Source: Sedimenticola sp.
GTDB taxonomy: Bacteria > Pseudomonadota > Gammaproteobacteria > Chromatiales > Chromatiaceae
Reading direction: 5' to 3'
DNA: 51,391 nt
Assembly (NCBI GenBank): GCA_027083925.1
Contig: JALWMK010000171.1
Span: 1-51,391, forward strand
Below the pieces are notes generated by a model. The model saw only the letters and a program-made list of their open reading frames with translations. It had not been told where the DNA came from and ran no database searches. Made by a program: the position numbers and the translations under genes. Below, piece by piece: positions 1 through 5,761 of the stretch (position 1 is the stretch's first letter; each line of letters opens with the position of its first letter).

Positions 1-54
1 ATTCTTGAAATCGATGGCGACAGTTACAGGAGGAAACACCAGAAAAAATCATAA
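1..54 (+). pseudogene. IS21-family istB C-terminal fragment (window edge)
   Basis: Frame 1 is open from the window edge to a TAA at 52-54 and ends ILEIDGDSYRRKHQKKS. A hydrophobic strand followed by G-[DN]-S-Y-R and a basic tail is how many IstB-like ATP-binding helper proteins of IS21 elements end. The upstream part lies outside the window, so it cannot be told whether the gene is intact. The IS right end follows immediately (71-122). The call rests on this short tail plus that context. Confidence 0.5.
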
Positions 55-70
55 TCAATCCCCCATACTC

Positions 71-122
71 AACCGGCCATCATAATTGTCGCCAAACCGG
101 TCAAGATAATTGACGCCGAACA
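71..122. repeat. IS21-like right end with tandem internal repeats
   Basis: Two imperfect ~23-bp direct repeats start with AACCGG at 71 and 95 and share ATAATTG.CGCC. Read inward from 122, the edge begins TGTTCGGCGTC. IS21 elements usually start 5'-TGT and carry several tandem transposase-binding repeats inside each end, so this is probably the right end of the element that supplied the istB tail. Confidence 0.5.
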
Positions 123-331
123 GTTACTATGTATACGATTATAATTACAGATCATGCCTGCTTAAATGTGAGATTATAGGTAGGCTTTGTCCCTTTTGCG
201 CATCGGCAAAATGTAAAGAAAAATGTGATAAGGCAGATAAGCAGGCCAGGTGGGTATGCTCTAAAACTTATTTGAATAAATTATGTAAATGCAAATATCC
301 TGGGCAATGTAGTATAAATTGCAATTACTAG
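110..331 (+). CDS. Cysteine-rich small protein, unknown function (probably 5'-truncated)
   Basis: The 73 codons hold 11 cysteines (residues 16, 20, 27, 30, 35, 39, 50, 59, 61, 67, 71), in CxxxC, CxxC and CxC arrangements. There is no signal peptide or membrane segment. The only in-frame start is TTG at 110. It lies inside the IS21 right end (edge near 122) and has no Shine-Dalgarno sequence, so the reading frame may be the 3' part of a larger gene cut by the insertion. Base composition is much more AT-rich than the rest of the window, which suggests transfer. A small membrane protein follows 28 bp downstream. The cysteine pattern could bind metal or form disulfides. A C-terminal toxin domain with its immunity protein is one possibility, since an Rhs fragment lies nearby, but no family is recognised. 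Confidence 0.4.
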   Translation: MTPNSYYVYDYNYRSCLLKCEIIGRLCPFCASAKCKEKCDKADKQARWVCSKTYLNKLCKCKYPGQCSINCNY

Positions 332-359
332 TATCTAGTAGGTTTGGAGTGTCATAAAC

Positions 360-689
360 ATGATGAAAAAAAAGTTTTGGTTATATCAATATGCCGCTAT
401 TTTTTGTGCATTTGTTTCATTTTTTATAACACCTATAATGGTATATGTAAATTATTCATTATTAGGTGACGAAGAGGTGATTTTGAAAGATGTTGAATCT
501 AATTTTCAATGGGCATGGGTTGTATATGGTAGTTTAATATTGGGTTCTTTTTTGCTTGGTGTTATATCAATTTATTTTGCGAAAAAAGAAAATAAAAATA
601 TTATCTATTCATTTATCGGCATGACTTTATCTATTTTGTCATTGTCAGTGTTTGGTGGTTATTACATTAGGCTTTTTTTGGCATTCTGA
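360..689 (+). CDS. Small three-TM membrane protein, unknown
   Basis: The 109-residue protein starts MMKKKFWLYQY, with a GGAG-like ribosome binding site about 15 bp upstream. It has three hydrophobic segments at about residues 11-31, 51-73 and 83-107, with a short acidic loop after the first and a KKENKN turn between the last two. Codon use is AT-rich like its upstream neighbour, so the two probably arrived together. Small polytopic proteins behind short toxin-like genes are often immunity proteins. That role is inference from position and size only. Confidence 0.5.
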   Translation: MMKKKFWLYQYAAIFCAFVSFFITPIMVYVNYSLLGDEEVILKDVESNFQWAWVVYGSLILGSFLLGVISIYFAKKENKNIIYSFIGMTLSILSLSVFGGYYIRLFLAF

Positions 690-1197
690 AATAACCCCAG
701 GGGTCAGAAATAATAGGGAGAGTTCTGGGAAGGGAGTTCTGTACTGCTATTACCCGAAAAAATCGTGGTCTGTCCCCTATTATGAAAAAATCGTGGTCTG
801 TCCCCTATTATGCCCTATTATGTCCCTGGTGCGTCAATAACGGCTTGGAATGACCGCTTACTTTTGAAATTGGATGATATTCTTTGCCATGCCCGCTCCA
901 CTAAGACACTGAGTTCTATGTATGTTCTAGTATAGGCCAATTTCTGGAAGCGTGGCTGAATATCATGGGTAATCAAGAAAGATATAGCAGATGCTCTTGC
1001 TGAATTTACCAGCCCGCGTAGGGCACAGTAGGCGATAGCCGTATTGCGCCGAATAATGATTTACTGGTGCGACGCGTCGATCTGCTGCGTGATGCCTATC
1101 TGCAAGGTTCGCCTCACCCACGCCGACTACCCCGTCGGCAACCGCCTCAGTGACCAGAAAGCCGGCAACACCCCCTGGCACCGGGTAACCGGTGCTT
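690..1197. other. Intergenic stretch without a supportable gene
   Basis: The first 150 bp carry REP-like sequence: a GGGTCAG...AATAGGG motif and the tandem repeat at 756-811, of the kind that flanks REP-associated transposase genes. From about 840 to 1197 there are only short overlapping open frames without ribosome binding sites or recognisable similarity. This looks like decayed DNA. Confidence 0.5.
756..811. repeat. Perfect 28-bp tandem duplication (REP-like)
   Basis: Two identical 28-bp units (756-783 and 784-811) contain ATCGTGGTCTGTCCCC followed by TATTAT. A third partial CCCTATTATG follows, and an inverted counterpart (AATAATAGGG) sits near 708-717. The GTGGTCTGTCCCC core resembles sequences flanking REP-associated tyrosine transposases. 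A C-terminal remnant of such a transposase lies at 2730-2845. Confidence 0.7.
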
Positions 1198-1431
1198 CTA
1201 CTGCGACGAAGCAATTCGCTCCAGGCGCTCGGCCAGCCACACCTTAATTACCGATTGGCGAGTGACTCCCAAACGACCTGCCTCCCGATCAAGGGATTCG
1301 ATCATCCAGGTGGGAAAATCCACATTGACCCGACGCTGTTCCTGGAGAGGTCTTCGGACTTTGGAAAGATCCAGAACCTCGGTTACATCCTCTCCCTTGT
1401 CAAATTTGGCATCGAAGCTTTTAGCTTTCAT
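1198..1431 (-). CDS. brnA: BrnA-type antitoxin
   Basis: The 77-residue protein has a charged N-terminal toxin-binding part and a C-terminal ribbon-helix-helix-like half. The latter shows RRVNVDFPTWMIESLDREA followed by GVTRQSVIKVWLAERLE, typical of BrnA/CopG-type DNA-binding antitoxins. The start overlaps the end of the upstream brnT gene by 11 bp, so the two are translationally coupled. BrnA proteins neutralise BrnT and repress the shared promoter as the BrnT-BrnA complex. A palindromic operator is visible upstream of brnT. Confidence 0.85.
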   Translation of the reverse strand: MKAKSFDAKFDKGEDVTEVLDLSKVRRPLQEQRRVNVDFPTWMIESLDREAGRLGVTRQSVIKVWLAERLERIASSQ

Positions 1432-1684
1432 AAATGGTTACCTCTTCTGTTCGGGAACGACGAACGGAAATGATTCGAATGTTGCCATTCCGAGGCGTGA
1501 CAACCGCCGACCAATATTTTTCTCGGATTTTCCCGATTACTAAGAAACGCACCTCATCTATGGTTCTTGCTGGAATTTCAATAAGATACGGATCCCTCCA
1601 AAGCGCCTGAGCCTCGACAAAATCGATGCCGTGCTTTTTTAAATTGCTTTGGCTTTTTCGCTCATCGTATTCAAACGTAGCCAT
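1421..1684 (-). CDS. brnT: BrnT-type ribonuclease toxin
   Basis: The 87-residue protein matches the BrnT family pattern: FEYDERKSQSNLKKHGIDF near the N-terminus, then a WRDPYLIEIPA segment, a central EVRFLVIGKI strand and a C-terminal R.ISVRRSRTEE motif. BrnT toxins are RelE-fold ribonucleases that inhibit translation. The gene order is toxin first, antitoxin second, as usual for this family. The ATG at 1684 overlaps one arm of a perfect palindrome and has no Shine-Dalgarno sequence, so the message may be leaderless or start just upstream. Confidence 0.88.
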   Translation of the reverse strand: MATFEYDERKSQSNLKKHGIDFVEAQALWRDPYLIEIPARTIDEVRFLVIGKIREKYWSAVVTPRNGNIRIISVRRSRTEEVTIYES

Positions 1685-1703
1685 GGTATAGAAACTATAC
1701 CAT
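1683..1703. promoter_or_regulatory. Palindromic operator of brnTA
   Basis: ATGGTATAG-AAA-CTATACCAT is a perfect 9+3+9 inverted repeat overlapping the brnT start codon. On the minus strand it contains TATAGT, a plausible -10 box, with TTGCTT about 15 bp further upstream. Binding of the BrnT-BrnA complex here would block the promoter directly. Autoregulation is known for the family. The exact site is inferred from the symmetry. Confidence 0.7.
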
Positions 1704-1879
1704 TATTGTGCGACAAGCAAGTGGCCTTTATTCTTCTAACGATAAAGCTCAGTTTGAACCCAACCAACTGATAGTTGTCGCACTGGTTCACCAGCTGGCT
1801 TTGATGCCTTGTGTGTCAACCTAAATCTGAGCCATGCTATTCTGAGATAACATAGATTTCAGGGTAAACAGAGACAGCA

Positions 1880-2050
1880 ATGCTAAAACCTGATACTGCA
1901 CAGACCCAGGAAGTTCGTCCTGATAGGAAGTTGGAAAAACGAACCTGTCGCACCTTTACCGCAGATTATAAGCTTTCTATCTCATAGCAGGCGGCGGCTT
2001 GCAAACAGGGTGAGCTAGGGGCGTTATTATGCCGTGAAAAACTGTATTCA
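1880..2050 (+). pseudogene. Transposase N-terminal fragment (IS3-like OrfA type)
   Basis: From ATG 1880 the frame reads about 35 residues ending RTFTADYKLSIS, then a TAG at 1985-1987. It continues in frame as QAAACKQGELGALLCREKLYS. R-x-F-[ST]-A-[DE]-Y-K-L and GELGALLRREGLYS are signatures of helix-turn-helix transposase OrfA proteins. The internal stop, and the loss of similarity after position 2050 where the adhesin fragment begins, mark it as dead. Confidence 0.65.
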
Positions 2051-2298
2051 GGGACAGGTCGCAACCCCCGGTGTTTTTACGCTGAAAGCAGCTGCCTGCT
2101 GGACGCGGAATCCCTGGTTCAGCGAGACATCTTTGGCATGAAAGAGAATGTCGCTTCCCTTCTTGATGACAACTTCGCCGTCTGTCAACAATGGGCCTGC
2201 AGAGCTGAACGACTCAATACCTGAAAAACTACTCGTGTCTTTGTCGATTAGTGCCAAACAGCATCCAAAATTGACCAGGTCATGAGGCCTGATTGCGG
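2048..2298 (-). pseudogene. C-terminal fragment of a secreted adhesin-like protein
   Basis: On the minus strand the frame reads GEVVIKKGSDILFHAKDVSLNQGF and then RVQQAAAFSVK before the stop. The pattern (G-x-[DN]-h-x-F-x-A, then L-x-x-G-F-x-V-x-x-x-A-x-F) is the conserved terminal beta module found at the end of many large bacterial surface proteins. The 5' part is cut off where the IS21-like left end begins near 2299, so only about 80 residues survive. Confidence 0.45.
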
Positions 2299-2320
2299 TG
2301 TTTGAACCGGTAGGATGGGT

Positions 2321-2386
2321 ATTCCAGACCAAACCTGCCACCTATTCCAGACGAAAGCTGCCATCCATTCCAGTGAAGTCTGCCAC
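2321..2386. repeat. IS21-like left end: three 23-bp-spaced repeats
   Basis: ATTCCAGACCAAACCTGCCAC at 2321 recurs with small changes at 2344 and 2367, exactly 23 bp apart. Just upstream, at 2299, the sequence starts TGTTTGAACC. A 5'-TGT edge followed by tandem repeats ahead of istA is the standard left-end architecture of IS21 elements, where IstA binds. Confidence 0.75.
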
Positions 2387-2473
2387 CCCTGATTCAGGGG
2401 AATCTACAGGATGAGCGACACGGGATAACCCGCGGTATGCTGCCTGCTTTTCCATTGAGGAGGAGCAAGGCAG

Positions 2474-2725
2474 ATGCCAGCCAAGAGGTTGTCCATGAGA
2501 AAGATAAAAGAGGTGCTGCGGCTGAAGGCTGATGGCATGAGTAATCGCAAGATTGCCCAGATCTGCAGTATCAGTCGACCAACGGTCGCAGATTATTTGC
2601 GTCGTGTTGCAAATGCCGGACTATGCTGGCCTTTGCCTGCAGGAATAGATGATGGTGAACTGGAACGGCGGTTGTTTCCTGCAGTGCCTAATCTCACCAG
2701 AGAGTTCTGGGGACACAATACTTAA
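2474..2725 (+). pseudogene. istA: IS21-family istA N-terminal fragment
   Basis: A strong AGGAGGAG precedes ATG 2474. The product begins MPAKRLSMRKIKEVLRLK, followed by a helix-turn-helix (GMSNRKIAQICSISRPTVADYLRR) and GLCWPLPAGIDDGELERRLFP, which is the diagnostic N-terminus of IstA transposases. Full-length IstA is roughly 500 residues. Here similarity stops at about residue 75, where REP-flank sequence (GGGGACACAATACTTAATT) has replaced it. The remaining codons to 2725 are not transposase. Confidence 0.85.
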
Positions 2726-2729
2726 TTAT

Positions 2730-2845
2730 TTACCCTTCTTCGGCCCCGGCTTCTTTTTTACCAAATCGTCACGGCCAAGCAGCGCCCGCGCTTGGGTGAG
2801 AAAATTATCATCACCCAATGGCCTGCCTGTCCTGGTATGGTGCTA
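2730..2845 (-). pseudogene. REP-associated tyrosine transposase, C-terminal fragment
   Basis: The minus strand reads RTGRPLGDDNFLTQARALLG, then RDDLVKKKPGPKKGK and a stop. R-T-G-R-P-[LW]-G-[DS]-[DE]-x-F, a short helix and a basic K-P-G-[PR]-K-[PK] tail is the usual end of Y1-type REP-associated transposases. Downstream of the stop lies the typical flank AATTAAGTATTGTGTCCCC (minus strand). The rest of the gene is absent. Confidence 0.6.
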
Positions 2846-2869
2846 CCACCTGGGACAATGGCATCAAGC

Positions 2870-3030
2870 GCCGACCACCCCGAAAGAGCCGTCCGCTACG
2901 CCTATGACGGTCATGACAACCTCATCGAGATCGTCCAGACCGGGTACGATGGCAACAACACCCCCAGCCACACCCACCGCATCACCTACCAGTACGATGC
3001 CAGAAACCGCACCACCCAGACAGACCAGGC
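2870..3030 (+). pseudogene. Rhs/YD-repeat protein fragment
   Basis: The plus frame reads ERAVRYAYDGHDNLIEIVQT and, 13 residues later, ITYQYDARNRTTQTDQ. Two YD motifs (Y-x-Y-D-x-x-x-[NR]-[LR]-x-x-x) at this spacing are characteristic of Rhs/YD-repeat shells, which encase polymorphic toxins. The fragment is bounded by the REP transposase remnant on the left and an IS4-like transposase remnant on the right and has no start or stop of its own. Confidence 0.65.
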
Positions 3031-3442
3031 GTACCCGACGCCTGTGCCAGCGCCATTCCGTGGGGAGCTGCTGATCAACTTGCTGCCCAAGATAGCAGGT
3101 CAATCCGGAAACCAATTTCAGTGGAAGGCGTTGACGAGCGCGACAGTATCCACCGGTATGTGTGCTGCACCGGGGTAAACCATTGACCAGCCGGTGAATC
3201 GCCGCTTCATTGACGGCATGCTGGCAGGAGCGGTCGGTGCTCATTGCCTGTGCAACGAACATAGCCAGTGTTTCGGTGGGTGGAAAGAGGCGTTCACGAT
3301 GATCGGGCAAGCGCTTTTCAATTTCATCGAACAAGAGTTCACTGGTCAGGAGACTAAAGGCGCTCAAGCAATCCGTTGAAGCCATCTGTGAGCGGATAAA
3401 GCGCTGTTGGGTGCGGGCGGTGTTGACGGTATGATAATGCAT
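3024..3442 (-). pseudogene. IS4-family transposase N-terminal fragment
   Basis: About 139 residues from the ATG at 3442 resemble the N-terminus of IS4-type DDE transposases. They include a helical region ending in PDHRERLFPPTETLAMF and AMSTDRSCQHAVNEA, then GGYCRARQRLPLKLV, and finally EWRWHRRRVRLV. In intact family members the next residues introduce the first catalytic Asp (LVDGT). Here the frame leaves the family immediately after RVRLV, where the Rhs fragment starts, so the catalytic core is missing. Confidence 0.75.
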
Positions 3443-3443
3443 G

Positions 3444-3504
3444 TGACTGGCCCCTGAGGTTGGTGGAGGTTTTGCTCAATTGAAGCCTAACCTCACGCCA
3501 GTCA
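3444..3504. repeat. Inverted repeat next to the IS4-like remnant
   Basis: TGACTGGCCCCTGAGGTT (3444-3461) and AACCTCACGCCAGTCA (3489-3504) are imperfect complements around a 27-bp spacer, followed on the plus strand by TTTTT. It lies just upstream of the transposase start and probably belongs to the element's end. It could also act as a stem-loop terminator shielding imuA from the decayed region. Confidence 0.5.
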
Positions 3505-3713
3505 CTTTTTCAATATTTTCAATGCCTTGCTGCTAAAGTAAGTGCCATTCCCGTCAGATGGTGATTGTGGAAATTGTCTGGAAAGGAGAAATCTGGAATA
3601 TTCAGTACGATGTATTTTCCGGGGTACTGAAAAAATAGATCAGGGGGTGTTTTTTTTACTGCAATTGTTCTATATTAGTTCTCTATCTGGATTGACGGAG
3701 CACTACCGGAACA

Positions 3714-4337
3714 ATGAATGCAGAAGCACGAACGGGTCTTGCCGCTTTACTGCGTCAGGGGGTGATCTGGCGGGGTTCTTCGGCCGGGCGGGCGTCGGCG
3801 GCGGTGATCTCCAGCGGTTTCCCTTTGCTGGATGAGCAGACGGGAGGCGGCTGGCCACGGGGGGCGTTGAGTGAAATCTTTTCACCGCAGGGGCTGGGGT
3901 TTTCCCTGTTGCTGCCGCTGCTGGCGGAACTGGGCCGGCAGCAACAGTGGCTGACCTGGGTGAATCCGCCCCATGTTCCCTATGTGCCAGCGCTGGAAGC
4001 GCGGCAGGTGAACACCGCCAGGGTGCTGCTGGTGAAAGTGCGTGATACGGAGCAGAGCCTGTGGGCGGCGGAGCAGGCGCTGCGTTCGGGAAACTGCTCC
4101 CTGGTGCTGCTGTGGGTAGAGCGGGTTTCTGCTGCACGCATCCGGCGCCTGCAACTGGCAGCGGAAGAAAACGACTGCATGGGCATCCTGTTCCGGCCCC
4201 TGCAGCAGCGCCGGCAGGCTTCCATGGCGGCCTTGCGCCTGCAGGTCACGCCTGCAGGTGGTGGCTTGCAGGTGCAGGTGCTCAAGCGCCGTGCGGGCTG
4301 GGGTGGAAAGCCCCTGTACCTGTCATGCGCTGGCTAG
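3714..4337 (+). CDS. imuA: ImuA-like RecA-related mutasome component
   Basis: The 207-residue protein is the first gene of the imuA-imuB-dnaE2 cassette, which performs error-prone translesion synthesis after DNA damage. It has the SulA/RecA-like ImuA pattern: ISSGFPLLDEQTGGGWPRGALSEIF near residues 32-56, then alternating hydrophobic strands ending in ALRLQVTPAGGGLQVQVLKR. The Walker A lysine of true RecA is not apparent. The start has a GGAG-like site upstream. The stop overlaps imuB by 13 bp. Imu operons are normally LexA-controlled, but I see no convincing CTGT-N8-ACAG box in the 200 bp upstream. Confidence 0.85.
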   Translation: MNAEARTGLAALLRQGVIWRGSSAGRASAAVISSGFPLLDEQTGGGWPRGALSEIFSPQGLGFSLLLPLLAELGRQQQWLTWVNPPHVPYVPALEARQVNTARVLLVKVRDTEQSLWAAEQALRSGNCSLVLLWVERVSAARIRRLQLAAEENDCMGILFRPLQQRRQASMAALRLQVTPAGGGLQVQVLKRRAGWGGKPLYLSCAG

Positions 4338-5761
4338 GTTTCTATTTTCCACAACTGCCCCTGGATGTATTTGCCAGTGACGGAGAAGCTGTGCCCCTGG
4401 CGGTCACCCGCCGTGATGGCGGACGGGATGTAATCGACCGCTGCAACAGCCTGGCGCGGGAACAGGGGATTTGCGCCGGTATGCCGTTGCCGGGGGCGCT
4501 GGCCCTGCTGCCGGGCCTGCAGGCTCGGCAGCGGGACAGAAACCGCGAGCGGCAGGCAATGGAGGCATTGGCGGGCTGGGCCTGGCAATATAGTTCCCGC
4601 ATCAGTTTCGATCCCCTGTTGATGCTGCTCGAAGCAGGGGCCAGCCTGAAACTCTTCGGTGGCTTTTCCGCTTTGCTGGAGCAAATGCACCAGGATCAGC
4701 CCTGTATGGATTGCCTGCAGCACTGGGCGCTGGCGCCTTCTCCCATGGCGGCGTCCCTGCTGGCGCGCGTCCGGCCGGGAGCCTGCATCCATGACCGGGG
4801 GCAACTGGTAGAGCAGCTGGCGGATATTCCATTGCAAAACCTGACCCAGAATTCCCGGACGCTGGAGCTGATGCGGGGTATAGGCCTGTCCAGCATTGGT
4901 GATTGTCTGGGGCTTCCCCGGCCAGAGCTGGCAAGGCGTGTGGGGCCGGAGCTGATGTTGTTGCTGGACCGGCTGCTGTGCCGGACACCCGATCCCCGCC
5001 CCCTGTGGCATCCGCCGGAAGTTTTCAGCCAGCGCCTGCTGCTGTTGTCCGAAATCAATCATGCCAGCGCCCTGCTGTTTCCCGCCCGCCGCCTGGTGGC
5101 GTCCCTGTGTGGTTTTCTGCGTGGCCGGGGAGGTGTGGTGCAGCATTTGCAATGGCGGTTTTTGCACAGGGATGCCGAGCCCACGCTCATGGAGCAAGGG
5201 TTGCTCAGGCCCAGCCGGGAGGTGGAGCATATCCTGGAGCTTTTCCGGCAATCCCTGGAACGCCTGGAATTGTCCGGCGCAGTGATGGAAATGGAGTTGC
5301 AGGTGGCGGATTGGCAGGCGCTTCAAGAAGATGCCGATGATTTGTTCCCCTGCGGGCAGGGAGTGCAGGATGAGAAGTTTCTGGAGCGGTTGCGCGCACG
5401 TCTGGGCAGTGAGGCGGTGCGGGGAATACAGGTACAGGCGGATCATCGTCCGGAGCGCGCCTGGTGCTATTGCGAACCCATGGAAACCGCAGAAACCGGA
5501 GGGCGGGTTTCTGCCGGGCATGCCCGGCAACCCGTTTGGCTGCTGCCCAGACCGCAGTTACTGTCCCTGCGTCATGGTCGGCCCTGGTATGAGGGGGAGT
5601 TGCAGTTGCAGGAATTTTCCCAGCGCATGGAAAGCGGCTGGTGGGATGGGGAAGATGTGCAGCGGGATTATTACCGGGCCAGCACCCCCGTCGGCCGGCA
5701 ATTGTGGATCTATCGGGAACGGCGTAGCGGCAACTGGTTCCTGCAGGGGTTTTTCGACTGA
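4325..5761 (+). CDS. imuB: ImuB, catalytically inactive Y-family polymerase homologue
   Basis: The start is placed at ATG 4325 (MRWLGFYFPQLPLD), overlapping imuA by 13 bp, because this is the conserved N-terminus of the family. The 478 residues include the palm/fingers-like region (NSLAREQGICAGMPLPGALA, WAWQYSSRISFD) and a helix-hairpin-helix-like IGLSSIGDCLGLPRPELARR segment. The first metal-binding Asp of active Y-family polymerases is replaced in LGFYFPQLPLDVF, as expected for ImuB, which acts as a beta-clamp-binding adaptor for ImuA and DnaE2. The stop TGA shares its last base with the dnaE2 start. Confidence 0.9.
   Translation: MRWLGFYFPQLPLDVFASDGEAVPLAVTRRDGGRDVIDRCNSLAREQGICAGMPLPGALALLPGLQARQRDRNRERQAMEALAGWAWQYSSRISFDPLLMLLEAGASLKLFGGFSALLEQMHQDQPCMDCLQHWALAPSPMAASLLARVRPGACIHDRGQLVEQLADIPLQNLTQNSRTLELMRGIGLSSIGDCLGLPRPELARRVGPELMLLLDRLLCRTPDPRPLWHPPEVFSQRLLLLSEINHASALLFPARRLVASLCGFLRGRGGVVQHLQWRFLHRDAEPTLMEQGLLRPSREVEHILELFRQSLERLELSGAVMEMELQVADWQALQEDADDLFPCGQGVQDEKFLERLRARLGSEAVRGIQVQADHRPERAWCYCEPMETAETGGRVSAGHARQPVWLLPRPQLLSLRHGRPWYEGELQLQEFSQRMESGWWDGEDVQRDYYRASTPVGRQLWIYRERRSGNWFLQGFFD

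Noticed and set aside
756-811. Possible CRISPR array
   Set aside because: There are only two units, directly abutting without spacers; it is a tandem duplication of REP-like sequence.
963-1247. Overlapping short frames between the REP-like repeat and brnA
   Set aside because: No ribosome binding sites, no similarity, and mutually overlapping on both strands.
4334-5530. 398-codon minus-strand frame opposite imuB
   Set aside because: It is a GC-rich shadow of imuB with Gln/Pro/His-rich low-complexity translation and no recognisable domain.
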